In this document: piece by piece, positions 16,510 to 25,040 of the stretch
How the letters are laid out: every line of letters begins with the position of its first letter
Numbering within the stretch: position 1 is the stretch's first letter
From: Eubacteriales Family XIII. Incertae Sedis bacterium
Lineage (GTDB): Bacteria > Bacillota > Clostridia > Peptostreptococcales > Anaerovoracaceae
Direction: 5' to 3'
Assembly: GCA_031261345.1 (NCBI GenBank)
Contig: JAISKC010000051.1
Location: 46,344-110,343, forward strand
Length of the DNA stretch: 64,000 nt
The notes under the pieces: model-generated
Told to the model about the DNA's origin: nothing
The model's database searches: none
Seen by the model: the letters and a program-made list of their open reading frames with translations, nothing else
Made by a program: the position numbers and the translations under genes

Positions 16510-17517
16510 CTACTTTTTCTGCAAGATGAGGGAGGCGAAGTGACCGGCTCCGAAGCCGTTGTCGATGTTCATGACGCTCACCCCAAGACTACAGGAATTG
16601 AGCATGGAAAGGAGTGCGGACAAGCCACCCATTGAGGCACCATAGCCAACAGACGTCGGCACGGCAATCACCGGAACGCTTACAAGACCGCCGACCGCCG
16701 AGGCCAAGGCGCCCTCCATACCGGCTACAACGACGATAACGTCCGCCCTTCTGATTTCACTGACTTTCGAGAGAAGTCTGTGGATACCGGCCACGCCGAC
16801 GTCATAATGACGCATCACATTGGCGCCGTAAAGAGCGAGCGTGATTGCTGCCTCTTCCGCAATCGGTATGTCGGCAGTGCCACCACAGGCGACACAGACC
16901 AAACCGCTCGCGTCCCTGACATTTGTTCCGTCATCAGAGATTTCCACAGCTGTCATTCCGGCTTCTATGCCGGAATCCAGTCCTTCTTTTCTGACGTTTG
17001 TTCCGTCATCAAACACAATCATCTGAGCCGCAGAAAAATACGTCAATCTTGGTGTCCCATCTGAGAAGAGTTCCTCGTCAAAGAAATCGTCCGCCGAGGC
17101 TTCCTCAAATCCCAATTTGCGGATTTGGGGATTCCGGCTCAAGGCCGGAATGACAGATTGAGAAGCCGGAATGACAGCTTTTGAGGCTGCAATGACAGAT
17201 TTTGAGGCCGGAATGAGCGAGCGGCTCGCTACGAATTTTTCTGCCACAGCCTCAAACTGCTCCTCGCTCGCCTTCGTCGCTATCACAAGTTTGGACGACG
17301 CGGCCATATTACTCATGATTTCAGCCACTTGCTCGGGCGTTTTCCCAAGACCGAATATCACCTCGGGGTGCCCCGTTCTAAGACTTCTATGCGTATCAAT
17401 CTTGGCTATACCGATGTCGTCATATGGAAAAGAAGCCAACTGCCCCGCCGCTTCCTGCGGTGTCAAACGGCCTTCCGCCACGCTTATCAGCAATTCACTT
17501 AGCCTATTTTCATCCAA
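16510..17517 (-). CDS. larB: LarB, nickel-pincer nucleotide synthase, with repeat-derived insertion
   Basis: LarB carboxylates and hydrolyses nicotinic acid adenine dinucleotide in the first step of nickel-pincer cofactor synthesis. The N-terminal motif KIDTHRSLRTGHPEVIFGLGKT (about 39-60) and the AIR-carboxylase-like C-terminal domain (CVACGGTADIPIAEEAA, DVGVAGIHRLL, GMEGALASAVGGLVSVPVIAVPTSVGYG) are intact. At 335 residues it is about 80 longer than usual. The extra stretch (roughly residues 98-195) is translated palindromic repeat (VIPASQSVIPALSRNP and similar) plus a duplicated DDGTNVR. The start is TTG 17517 with GGAGA seven bases upstream. It follows folD on the same strand. The partner larC is 3 kb away; larE and larA are not in the window. 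Confidence 0.9.
   Translation of the reverse strand: MDENRLSELLISVAEGRLTPQEAAGQLASFPYDDIGIAKIDTHRSLRTGHPEVIFGLGKTPEQVAEIMSNMAASSKLVIATKASEEQFEAVAEKFVASRSLIPASKSVIAASKAVIPASQSVIPALSRNPQIRKLGFEEASADDFFDEELFSDGTPRLTYFSAAQMIVFDDGTNVRKEGLDSGIEAGMTAVEISDDGTNVRDASGLVCVACGGTADIPIAEEAAITLALYGANVMRHYDVGVAGIHRLLSKVSEIRRADVIVVVAGMEGALASAVGGLVSVPVIAVPTSVGYGASMGGLSALLSMLNSCSLGVSVMNIDNGFGAGHFASLILQKK
16917..17011. repeat. Palindromic repeat flanked by 20-base direct repeats, inside larB
   Basis: GTCAT/ATCCA element at 16952-16979 (stem ATTCCGGC/GCCGGAAT) bracketed by 16917-16936 and 16992-17011, which match in 19 of 20 bases. The period is 75 bases, so the frame is kept. It looks like an insertion with duplicated target sequence. 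Confidence 0.8.
17129..17222. repeat. Tandem palindromic-repeat fragments inside larB
   Basis: One inverted full element (17129-17154) followed by three partial copies each ending GGAATGACAG or a variant. All are in frame and translated. Confidence 0.8.
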
Positions 17518-17599
17518 CTATCATTCTCCATTATTCGCTACCACTCGCTATCATTCACCGCAATTCGAAACACAATCAAAGCACAACGTTACTCTGACG

Positions 17600-18490
17600 T
17601 CAAATTCTCTCCGCCGCCGTTATCACGTGATCCAAAAGTATCTGGGTCGTTACCGCGCCGAGCCCGCCCGGCACAGGCGTCAAAGCGGAAACCAAGCCAT
17701 CGGCGGCTTCCCTGTCCACATCTCCAAAAAGGTTCCCCTCATCATCGACGTGAATCCCGACATCTATCACAGTCTGATTCGGAGAAAGGTATTCCTCTCC
17801 CACGCCGCCGCGGAGTTTTCCGTCAGCCCCCCTGACGCTCATGCCGGCACAGGCAATCAATATATCGGCCGCCGCCGCAAGGTCCGCAAGCCCCTCACTT
17901 CGGCTGTGCGCAATAGTCACCGTCGCGTTTTCCGAGAGAAGTAGCATGGAAACCGGCTTGCCGATTACTGTGCTTCTGCCTATTACCACGGCCTTCTTCC
18001 CCACAATCGGCACCTCATAATACTTGAGAATTCGGAGCGCCGCCTCCGCCGTACATGGCAAAAAGAAGTCCGCGCTTTCCAAATTTATCTTCTTCTCGGC
18101 GTAAAGATTCACCATCGAGACCGCGCTGGCCCCATCGACATCCTTCGCCGCGGCAATTCTATCCAAAGCAGCGTCCTCGTCCAATCCGCTCGGCAGCGGC
18201 CTGAACAATAAAATCCCGTGAACGCCCGAATCCGCATTTGAAGATTCTATCACGGATAGAAGAGTGGACTGAGACACGTCCGCCGGTAGTTCCGCCACCA
18301 AAACGCAGACCCCGACACCTGAAGCCGCCCGCACAACTCGGCCCTCATAGGCGAGATCGTCTTCCCGCCTCCCCACGCGAATGATGGAGAGCGTCGGCTG
18401 CGTCCCCGTCTCCGCGAGTTTCCTCGCCCGCAGCTGCTGCGTGGCCTTCATCTCATCTACAATCGGTTTTCCAAAAAGCAATTTCGTCAT
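17600..18490 (-). CDS. folD: FolD-type methylene-THF dehydrogenase lacking cyclohydrolase residues
   Basis: Oxidises 5,10-methylene-THF with NAD(P)+ and in most bacteria also hydrolyses methenyl-THF. The Rossmann half is clear (VVIGRSTVIGKPVSMLL, DVGIHVDDEGNLFGDV, TPVPGGLGAVT). Aligned to E. coli FolD, the catalytic Lys54 (Y-V-x-x-K) is Val52 here (YEGRVVRAA) and Gln98 (VQLPLP) is Phe96 (LLFRPLP); KDVDG is kept. Both changed residues serve cyclohydrolase chemistry, so I expect a dehydrogenase-only enzyme. The separate cyclohydrolase candidate FchA is encoded 53 bases upstream in the same operon, which fits. 296 residues, normal length. Confidence 0.93.
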   Translation of the reverse strand: MTKLLFGKPIVDEMKATQQLRARKLAETGTQPTLSIIRVGRREDDLAYEGRVVRAASGVGVCVLVAELPADVSQSTLLSVIESSNADSGVHGILLFRPLPSGLDEDAALDRIAAAKDVDGASAVSMVNLYAEKKINLESADFFLPCTAEAALRILKYYEVPIVGKKAVVIGRSTVIGKPVSMLLLSENATVTIAHSRSEGLADLAAAADILIACAGMSVRGADGKLRGGVGEEYLSPNQTVIDVGIHVDDEGNLFGDVDREAADGLVSALTPVPGGLGAVTTQILLDHVITAAERI

Positions 18491-18543
18491 ACATTCGTCC
18501 GTTCCGCCGCTTCATTACGGCACAATCCTTGGCAACTTCGCGC

Positions 18544-19182
18544 TCACTCGCCAGCAAAATCCGACTCGATATTGTAGTAAATTTCATCCGCCCGAGCGAG
18601 ATAATTTTCCAGTAATGAAAGGGCTTTTGACTCAACCCTCTTCACGAACATCTCGTCTTTGATCCCTTTCGTGTTGACCCTGACGTTGAGCCAAGCGGCC
18701 TGCATCGCCGCCTTGCAGATGATGGCTCCGCATCCCGCATCGCTGACCATCATCTTGTTGCCCTTCTTCGCGAAAATCTCGATATAGTCCAAGGCTTCAG
18801 CACATTTTTCTATTATCTTCAGAGGGACGAGCGAGGCCTCCTTCATGCCCGCCTGAATCATTCTCGCCTTCGACTCCTTTTCCTCTTCGGTGCCATTCGG
18901 CATCTTGTAGGCGCCGGCGAGTGGCGCAAAGACCTCCGCATCCTTATCTATCAGCTCGAGAAGTTCCTTCTGAACTCTATAGGCACCCACCTTCAGTGCC
19001 CGCATTTCCTCATCGACATCGTCGTACTTCACCTTGCCAATCGTGTAGCTGGCGACCATTCCGCCGAGCGCCGTTCCGAGCGCACCGACCAAAGCCGCCG
19101 CACCACCGCCACCAGGCGTCGGAAGCTTCGCCGACAAATCCAAGACAAAATCCGTTATCGATGTATTTCCATAATTTTCCAT
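18544..19182 (-). CDS. fchA: Methenyl-THF cyclohydrolase / formimino-THF cyclodeaminase family
   Basis: 212 residues of the FTCD_C/FchA family: LPTPGGGGAAALVGALGTALGGMVASYTIGK at the N-terminus and a helical remainder with SDAGCGAIICKAAMQAAWLNVRVN. Between fhs and folD it most likely converts 10-formyl-THF to 5,10-methenyl-THF, the step that the neighbouring FolD seems to have lost. Cyclodeaminase activity on formimino-THF (histidine or purine breakdown) is the alternative; no hut genes are near. Gap of 18 bases from fhs. Confidence 0.9.
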   Translation of the reverse strand: MENYGNTSITDFVLDLSAKLPTPGGGGAAALVGALGTALGGMVASYTIGKVKYDDVDEEMRALKVGAYRVQKELLELIDKDAEVFAPLAGAYKMPNGTEEEKESKARMIQAGMKEASLVPLKIIEKCAEALDYIEIFAKKGNKMMVSDAGCGAIICKAAMQAAWLNVRVNTKGIKDEMFVKRVESKALSLLENYLARADEIYYNIESDFAGE

Positions 19183-19200
19183 AAGGCAGCGACCCTTCCA

Positions 19201-20883
19201 TCAAAACAGTCCGCTGATAACACCGGCTGAATCCACATCGATTTTCTCAGCCGACGGCACCTTCGGAAGTCCTGGCATCGTCATGATGGAGCCCGTCAGC
19301 GCCACGATGAATCCCGCACCCGCCGAGACCTTGAGCTCTCTGACGGTGAGCGTCCAGTCGTCCGGTGCCCCGAGCTTCTTCGGATCGTCCGAGAAGCTAT
19401 ACTGCGTCTTCGCCACGCAAATCGGCAAATTGCCAAAGCCGAGCTTCGTGAGTTGCGCCATCTGCTTCACCGCCGTATCCGTCAGCACCGTGTCGCCGGC
19501 GTGATATATTTTCTCCGCTATGAGCGCGAGTTTTTCCTTGATGCTCAAATTCACGTCGTATGAGAAGCTCATGTGGGGCGGCTCCTCGCCTGCGCCCTCC
19601 GGTGTGCAAAGTCTGACGACTTCCTCCGCCAGAGTTCTGCCGCCCTCGCCGCCTTTTGCCCAGACCTCCGAAAGCGCCACGTTTATGCCCAATGCCTTGC
19701 AGCGATCGCGAATGAGCGCGAGTTCATTTTCGGTATCGTCTGGGAACCTGTTGATCGCGACCACTGCGGGCAGTCCGTAGACCTGAGTAATATTTTCAAT
19801 ATGCCTCAGTAAATTCGGAATTCCGAGGCCGAGGGCTGCCAAATCCTCCTTGCAAAGGTCCTCTTTCGCAGCACCTCCGTGATGTTTCAAGGCCCTGACC
19901 GTTGCAACGATGACCACGGCAGATGGCTGAAGCCCCGCTATCCGACACTTGATATCGATGAATTTTTCCGCTCCCAAATCCGCACCAAAACCGGCCTCCG
20001 TTACGACATAATCCGCCAATGAAAGTGCCGTTTTCGTCGCCAACACGGAGTTGCAGCCGTGGGCGATATTTGCGAACGGTCCGCCGTGCACGAACGCAGG
20101 AGTCCCCTCGAGCGTCTGAACGAGATTGGGCTTGATGGCGTCTTTCAGCAATGCCGCCATCGCACCCTGCGCATTCAGCTGACCGGCGGTAACCGGCTCT
20201 TTGTCATACGTGTAACCCACGATTATCTTCGCGAGTTTTTCCTTGAGCGAGGCTATATCCGTTGACAGGCAAAGGATAGCCATGACCTCGCTCGCCACCG
20301 TGATGTCGAAATTGTCCTCTCTGGGAGTTCCGTTCGGTGATCCGCCGAGCCCATCAGTCAGAAATCTCAGCTGCCTGTCGTTCATGTCAACGCATCTGTG
20401 CCAAGTAATTTTGCGAGGGTCTATGCCCAGTTTGTTTCCTTGATAAATGTGATTGTCCACCATCGCCGCGAGCAGATTGTTCGCCGTGCCTATCGCGTGC
20501 ATATCGCCCGTGAAGTGCAGGTTGATGTCCTCCATCGGAACGACCTGAGCATAGCCACCACCTGCGGCGCCTCCCTTGATACCAAACACCGGCCCAAGCG
20601 ACGGCTCACGCAAGGCGACCATCGACTTCTTCCCTATTTTCCTCAGCCCATCAGCGAGACCGACCGTCGTAGTTGATTTCCCCTCACCGGCAGGCGTCGG
20701 CGTGATTGCCGTAACGAGAATGAGCTTGCCATCCTTACCGCTGCCTTCAAAATTTGCAAGGTTTATTTTGGCTTTGTACTTCCCGTAATGCTCGAGGGCA
20801 TCCGCGGGAATACCGGCCGTTTCCGCTATTTCATCAATAGGTTTTGGAACAACGCTCTGGGCTATTTCAATATCGCTTTTCAT
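19201..20883 (-). CDS. fhs: Formate--tetrahydrofolate ligase
   Basis: 560-residue cytoplasmic enzyme that makes 10-formyl-THF from formate, THF and ATP. Visible: N-terminal [13 protein letters not shown], the P-loop-like [20 protein letters not shown] (about 60-78), [36 protein letters not shown] and [15 protein letters not shown], all diagnostic. GGAGG precedes the ATG. First gene of fhs-fchA-folD, giving formate activation, cyclohydrolysis and reduction in order, for purine and methyl supply or an acetogenic methyl branch. Confidence 0.97.
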   Translation of the reverse strand: MKSDIEIAQSVVPKPIDEIAETAGIPADALEHYGKYKAKINLANFEGSGKDGKLILVTAITPTPAGEGKSTTTVGLADGLRKIGKKSMVALREPSLGPVFGIKGGAAGGGYAQVVPMEDINLHFTGDMHAIGTANNLLAAMVDNHIYQGNKLGIDPRKITWHRCVDMNDRQLRFLTDGLGGSPNGTPREDNFDITVASEVMAILCLSTDIASLKEKLAKIIVGYTYDKEPVTAGQLNAQGAMAALLKDAIKPNLVQTLEGTPAFVHGGPFANIAHGCNSVLATKTALSLADYVVTEAGFGADLGAEKFIDIKCRIAGLQPSAVVIVATVRALKHHGGAAKEDLCKEDLAALGLGIPNLLRHIENITQVYGLPAVVAINRFPDDTENELALIRDRCKALGINVALSEVWAKGGEGGRTLAEEVVRLCTPEGAGEEPPHMSFSYDVNLSIKEKLALIAEKIYHAGDTVLTDTAVKQMAQLTKLGFGNLPICVAKTQYSFSDDPKKLGAPDDWTLTVRELKVSAGAGFIVALTGSIMTMPGLPKVPSAEKIDVDSAGVISGLF

Positions 20884-20909
20884 AAATTTCCTCCAAAATC
20901 GTAATCGTT

Positions 20910-21023
20910 GTCATTGCGGGCTATGTGCCCCAACCCTGTCATTGCGGACCATACGCAACAATCCTGTCATTGCGGGTCATTCGCCACAATCCATTTGTCA
21001 TTGCGGGCTTGACCCGCAATCCA
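20910..21023. repeat. Four tandem GTCAT/ATCCA palindromic repeats
   Basis: Copies at about 20910, 20938, 20965 and 20997, period about 28, with stems of different sequence; the last is perfect (ATTGCGGG/CCCGCAAT). Fills the gap between the thioesterase gene and fhs. Confidence 0.85.
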
Positions 21024-21027
21024 TCTC

Positions 21028-21789
21028 TTATTCATACTCGAGCACCGAAGTGAAAATCTGCCTCCCGTCGGTTTTACTCACTCCCATTACAAATATCTTC
21101 CCTTCATCATTCTCGTCAGTCATTGAAAATTCAAGTGTCTCGCCAGGCCCCGTCTCACTGATATAATGAAGCTCAATCGCCTTTGGCGCACTCTGCCGAT
21201 GCCGCTCAATCGGAATACAATCCATGATATAATCCACGTAATTCGCATTGTTGACGTGCTCGTTGTAGTCTATATCGCTGAACTTTATTTCCTTCTCATA
21301 CACGACATGAAACTCGCCCACAGGCTTCATCTTCCGCATCCTCTCTGAAAGCGCACGACTCTCATCGAGCACAACACCCTCATAATCAGTGAACGGCTTC
21401 CGTATGATTTCCCTCGCCTCAAGATCCATGATAATCCAGTCGGCAGCGGCGCGAACGAGCACCTCCCCCGTCAACTCATCACGAATCAGATAGTCCCTCG
21501 CATAAACAGCGCGGGGCTTTTGCGGCCAAGTTTTCAGCAAAATATCCTCGGCAAGAGTCGGATACTTGTCAATCTCGACCCTCATTCGCATGAGAATCCA
21601 AGCGGCATGCCTGCTCTCCCTGAGGCCGCGCACACTCGCGCCCAAGATGCCGGCATGAGTCGCGGCTATATCCTGATAAAGCTCAAAGAGCGTGCTCAAA
21701 CTAGCCCTCGATTTGAAATCAACGTCGCTGCTGCCCATATGATGCCTTATCTCAAATGTGCCCTGAGGACCTACAGTATTTGCAATCAT
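21028..21789 (-). CDS. Acyl-ACP thioesterase family protein
   Basis: 253 residues with two hot-dog halves, as in bacterial relatives of plant FatA/FatB thioesterases: FEIRHHMGSSDVDFKSRASL at the start, AAWILMRMRVEIDKYP, and in the second half KIKFSDIDYNEHVNNANYVDYI, the conserved D-x-N-x-H-V-N-N. It should release fatty acids from acyl-carrier protein. ATG 21789 overlaps the stop of the tautomerase gene (ATGA), so the pair is coupled; the longer frame to 21813 is not needed. Confidence 0.9.
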   Translation of the reverse strand: MIANTVGPQGTFEIRHHMGSSDVDFKSRASLSTLFELYQDIAATHAGILGASVRGLRESRHAAWILMRMRVEIDKYPTLAEDILLKTWPQKPRAVYARDYLIRDELTGEVLVRAAADWIIMDLEAREIIRKPFTDYEGVVLDESRALSERMRKMKPVGEFHVVYEKEIKFSDIDYNEHVNNANYVDYIMDCIPIERHRQSAPKAIELHYISETGPGETLEFSMTDENDEGKIFVMGVSKTDGRQIFTSVLEYE

Positions 21790-22130
21790 TTCAGCTTTCC
21801 GCCTGCACCCCAAACCGGATATTCACCGATTCTTATGAACACTTCGCCCGCCGCAAGATCCGCGGTTTCCTTGAGGATTTCGAAGACCTTCTCCGTGAAT
21901 TCGGCCTTGACGTCAAAGTCGGCTGTGCCGTAAAGATCCACGGTAACATGCGCCGCCTTTGGCAGTTCTTCCCCATGAAAATATATCGTATGCCCGTCGG
22001 AAATATCGATCATAAGAACGCCCTCCGACTTGCCGGGAATGATCGAAATCGCCTCCCCGAGCTTCGACTTGATACTGTCCTTTTGGCTCTTTTCCAGAGT
22101 CAAACTCGTACTAACCTTTATCAGTGGCAT
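21786..22130 (-). CDS. MIF/tautomerase-superfamily protein
   Basis: 114 residues beginning MPLIKVSTSLTLEK: the proline right after Met is the catalytic base of the tautomerase superfamily, and the length and the pattern YFHGEELPKAAHVTVDLYG fit the macrophage-inhibitory-factor/phenylpyruvate tautomerase branch. Substrate unknown. Cytoplasmic trimer in known relatives. Coupled to the downstream thioesterase by a 4-base overlap. Confidence 0.85.
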   Translation of the reverse strand: MPLIKVSTSLTLEKSQKDSIKSKLGEAISIIPGKSEGVLMIDISDGHTIYFHGEELPKAAHVTVDLYGTADFDVKAEFTEKVFEILKETADLAAGEVFIRIGEYPVWGAGGKLK

Positions 22131-22198
22131 TTTGGTGCTCCTTTCGGAAATTTCCTGTAAAACCTAATTAATAAATTCTAACACATTTAAGCCCGCAC

Positions 22199-22260
22199 GT
22201 CATTGCGATGTGTCCGTCATTGCGATGTGTCCGTCATTGCGAGCGTAGCGAAGCAATCCA
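22199..22260. repeat. Three tandem palindromic repeats, two truncated
   Basis: Two 17-base half-elements (GTCATTGCGATGTGTCC) then a full GTCAT...ATCCA copy. Lies between the tautomerase and the metal transporter, which point away from each other. Confidence 0.8.
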
Positions 22261-22365
22261 CACAGTCGGAGCAATCCGCGTACTTTGAAAATCCTCCTAC
22301 ATGCAATATAATGTTTATTGTACATTTACTTCACTGATTTCTATGTAGAAAAAGGAGAAAATACT

Positions 22366-23472
22366 ATGCATATGGCCGACGCTTTAATTTCACCCGCAAT
22401 AGGTGCCAGTATGTACGCAGTCAGCGCGGCTGCAGTCGCTGTTTCGGCGGCAAAAATCAAGAAGCCCGACCTTTCGGAGAGTAAAATTCCGCTCATGGCG
22501 GTCTCGGGCGCGATGGTTTTCGCGGCTCAGATGATCAACTTTACCATACCCGCCACGGGCTCGTCCGGCCACATCGGAGGTGGCATTTTGCTCGCCGCCA
22601 TGCTCGGTCCATACGCCGGTCTGCTCGCTCTCGCCGCCGTGCTCATCATTCAGTGCCTTTGCTTTGCGGACGGGGGCCTTCTCGCCCTCGGCTGCAACAT
22701 TTTCAATATGGGAGTAATTCCCTGCCTCCTCGCCTATCCCCTCGTGTTCAAGACAATAGCGTTTAGGAAAAATCCCGTCACTGCGAGCACTGTGTCGGAG
22801 CACAGCACAGGCTCTGCGAAGCAGTCCAAATCTGCGCACTTTCGCATCACCATCGCTTCAGTAATTGCAGTAATTCTAGCCTTGCAGATAGGGGCCTTTG
22901 GGGTCGTGCTCGAGACGAGCGCATCGGGTATTGCCGAGCTACCGCTTTCATCATTCATCATTCTGATGCAACCTATCCACCTCGCTATTGGCGTGGTCGA
23001 AGGTATCGTCACGGCAGCAATACTAAACTTCATCTACGCAGCGCGCCCAGAAATCCTAACCAACGCCGCATTCCCACACCATAGCAACGCTGTCATCCCG
23101 GGCTCCGACCCGGGATCCAGTCCTTCAACCCAAAAAAAATCAATGAGACCAATACTAATAGTCCTCGCCTCAGCCACCCTCATTACCGCCATAGCCCTAT
23201 CGCTCTTGGCCTCCGCAAATCCGGATGGCCTCGAATGGTCCATCGGCAAAATTACTGGGCAGACTGAACTCGATGCCGAAGGCAGAGTCTTCTCACTTCT
23301 CTCCGGCATACAAGAGCGGCTTTCGTTCATGCCCGATTACGACTTCAAATCAGGTAGCGGTAGCGGCACCTCCGTTGCGGGAATAGTCGGAGGCGCACTC
23401 ACCTTCGCGCTCGCCGGAGCTGCCGGACTCTGCATCCACCTCTTCAAGCGCAAAAGGCGCACAGAGGCATGA
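22366..23472 (+). CDS. ECF-type nickel/cobalt transporter, substrate component NikMN (CbiM-like)
   Basis: Membrane protein that binds and carries Ni2+ or Co2+. It begins MHMADALISP: the exposed Met-His plus His N-terminus is the metal ligand of NikM/CbiM, which fixes the start at 22366 (AAGGAG upstream) rather than 22318. Then come about seven membrane segments with SGHIGGGILLAAMLGPYAG, followed by a fused NikN-like part that carries the PDGLE motif (ANPDGLEWSIGKITGQTEL) and a last membrane helix. Two linkers are translated palindromic repeats (near residues 138-155 and 243-252). It overlaps the cbiQ start by 4 bases. With larB and larC nearby, nickel is the more likely metal. Confidence 0.9.
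   Translation: MHMADALISPAIGASMYAVSAAAVAVSAAKIKKPDLSESKIPLMAVSGAMVFAAQMINFTIPATGSSGHIGGGILLAAMLGPYAGLLALAAVLIIQCLCFADGGLLALGCNIFNMGVIPCLLAYPLVFKTIAFRKNPVTASTVSEHSTGSAKQSKSAHFRITIASVIAVILALQIGAFGVVLETSASGIAELPLSSFIILMQPIHLAIGVVEGIVTAAILNFIYAARPEILTNAAFPHHSNAVIPGSDPGSSPSTQKKSMRPILIVLASATLITAIALSLLASANPDGLEWSIGKITGQTELDAEGRVFSLLSGIQERLSFMPDYDFKSGSGSGTSVAGIVGGALTFALAGAAGLCIHLFKRKRRTEA
22777..22829. repeat. Palindromic repeat inside nikMN, first
   Basis: Degenerate GTCAC...CAGTCCA element with an inserted inverted GTGTCGGAGCAC core; translated as a hydrophilic loop between membrane segments. Confidence 0.6.
23092..23119. repeat. Palindromic repeat inside nikMN, second
   Basis: GTCAT/ATCCA element with stem ATCCCGGG/CCCGGGAT, translated (VIPGSDPGS) at the junction of the NikM and NikN parts. 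Confidence 0.85.
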
Positions 23473-24290
23473 TAGCGAACAGGGTTCACAGCATTTACGC
23501 GCTCGAAAATCTTTCGGGCAAAGATACTGTTATCCACGAGCTTGATACGAGGGTGAAGCTCATTCTCGCTTTCGCATTTGTCATCGTGACGGTGTCGTTC
23601 AATAGGTACGATATACTCGGCCTCATTCCGCTCGTGTTCTATCCGGCGATACTCATTCCGCTCGCCGAGCTTCCGGCCAAAATTCTCATGAGTAGATTCT
23701 TGATTGCGCTGCCTTTCTGCGCCTTCGCCGGTATCACGAACGCCATACTCGATAGAACACCGGCGCTCACTTTGGGAAATTTCGTGGTTACGCTCGGCGT
23801 CATTTCATGCATTACTATCATTTTGAAAACATTTTTGTGCGTAATGGCGGTCTTCCTTTTGATTGCCACGACGCCTTTTGCCCGCCTCACGAGGGAACTC
23901 CTCAGACTGCACGTGCCCACGGTTTTCGTTTTGCTCATCGAAATGATCTATCGGTATCTCGGCGTGCTCAGCTCGGAGGCAATGTCGATGTCCGTAGCCT
24001 ACAAGCTACGGAGCGTTTCGTCTAAGGGAATAAAGATGAAGCATATGGGGAGTTTCGTGGGCCAACTCGCAATCAGGAGTTTTGACAGAGGTGAACGAGT
24101 CTACGCAGCAATGACCTGCAGAGGCTACAACCAAGACCAAGGGCAGAAGAGAGGGGACAGGTCCGCTGTCCTGTTTTCTGGGAAAAATTTACGGGTGCGC
24201 ATACCTGTGGGCCAACTGATAGGTCTTGTAATAGTCATAGCAATCTTCATTCTCTTGCGCATCTTTGAGCCATTGAGTATGCTAGGATAG
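23469..24290 (+). CDS. cbiQ: ECF transporter transmembrane component (CbiQ/NikQ)
   Basis: 273 residues; five or so hydrophobic segments, HELDTRVKLILAFAFVI at the start and the coupling motif region AVRSFDRGERVYAAMTCRGY (ends AMTCRGY), which docks on the ATPase. It is the energy-coupling membrane subunit of the Ni/Co importer. ATG overlaps the nikMN stop by 4 bases. The last part of the frame (GDRSAVLFSGKNLRVR) is a cytoplasmic loop before a final helix. Confidence 0.92.
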   Translation: MIANRVHSIYALENLSGKDTVIHELDTRVKLILAFAFVIVTVSFNRYDILGLIPLVFYPAILIPLAELPAKILMSRFLIALPFCAFAGITNAILDRTPALTLGNFVVTLGVISCITIILKTFLCVMAVFLLIATTPFARLTRELLRLHVPTVFVLLIEMIYRYLGVLSSEAMSMSVAYKLRSVSSKGIKMKHMGSFVGQLAIRSFDRGERVYAAMTCRGYNQDQGQKRGDRSAVLFSGKNLRVRIPVGQLIGLVIVIAIFILLRIFEPLSMLG

Positions 24291-24297
24291 ATAAGGT

Positions 24298-24330
24298 TGT
24301 CATTGCGAGCATGGCGAAGCAATCCACAGA
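24298..24330. repeat. Palindromic repeat between cbiQ and cbiO
   Basis: GTCATTGCGAGCATGGCGAAGCAATCCA: a GTCAT/ATCCA element inserted in the transporter operon just before the cbiO ribosome-binding site. Confidence 0.75.
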
Positions 24331-24344
24331 AGTGTAGGAAAGAT

Positions 24345-25040
24345 ATGATAAAAATCGAAAACCTTACAGTCAAATATGAAGACGGGACGACACCTCTCAA
24401 AGACGTTTCATTTTCTGCGGCCGCCGGCGAGCGAATTGCCATACTTGGCGACAACGGGGCCGGCAAAACATCACTCTTCATGGCGATGGTCGGCATACTG
24501 AAAGCCGAGACAGGAACCATCAAAATCACCGATGTTCCCGTGGACAAGGAAAACCTGCTCACCATCAGAAGACGCGTCGGCCTCGTATTTCAAAATCCCG
24601 ACGACCAACTCTTCATGCCAAACATCTACGACGATATAGCGTTCGGCCCCAGAAACTACGGCCACAGCGAGGAGGAAGTCAATGAAAAAGTTACCGCCGT
24701 CCTCGAAGAGCTCGAAATATCACATCTAAAGGACCGCTCATCACTCAAACTTTCAGGTGGAGAAAAGCGCATAGCCACGATTGCCGCCGTTCTGGTCATG
24801 CGCCCAAAAGTATTACTCTTTGACGAGCCAACAGCCTTTCTCGACAATAAGAGCAAGAAGAGGTTCGCAGAAATCCTAGAAACGCTCCCCCAGACAAGAA
24901 TATTGGCGACCCACGATTTGGAGCTAGCGAAAAAAACCTCCGACAGAATCATAATCATGGACAAAGGCCGCATCATCTACGACGGCCCAACATGTAAATT
25001 AGATGATGAAAATCCTCAGCAGGATACAGGCTATCGGTAG
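24345..25040 (+). CDS. cbiO: ECF transporter ATPase (CbiO/NikO)
   Basis: 231-residue ABC ATPase: Walker A GDNGAGKTS, Q-loop FQNPDDQLF, signature LSGGEKR, Walker B VLLFDEPTAFLD and switch His in ATHDLEL. AGGAAAG before ATG 24345 fixes the start; the longer frame from 24297 only translates the palindromic repeat. Powers the nikMN-cbiQ importer. Its 3' end overlaps the convergent AEC gene by 42 bases. Confidence 0.95.
   Translation: MIKIENLTVKYEDGTTPLKDVSFSAAAGERIAILGDNGAGKTSLFMAMVGILKAETGTIKITDVPVDKENLLTIRRRVGLVFQNPDDQLFMPNIYDDIAFGPRNYGHSEEEVNEKVTAVLEELEISHLKDRSSLKLSGGEKRIATIAAVLVMRPKVLLFDEPTAFLDNKSKKRFAEILETLPQTRILATHDLELAKKTSDRIIIMDKGRIIYDGPTCKLDDENPQQDTGYR

Noticed and set aside
20910..21023. 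Possible CRISPR array
   Set aside because: The repeats are directly adjacent palindromes about 28 bases apart with differing stems and no spacers of constant length; no cas genes.
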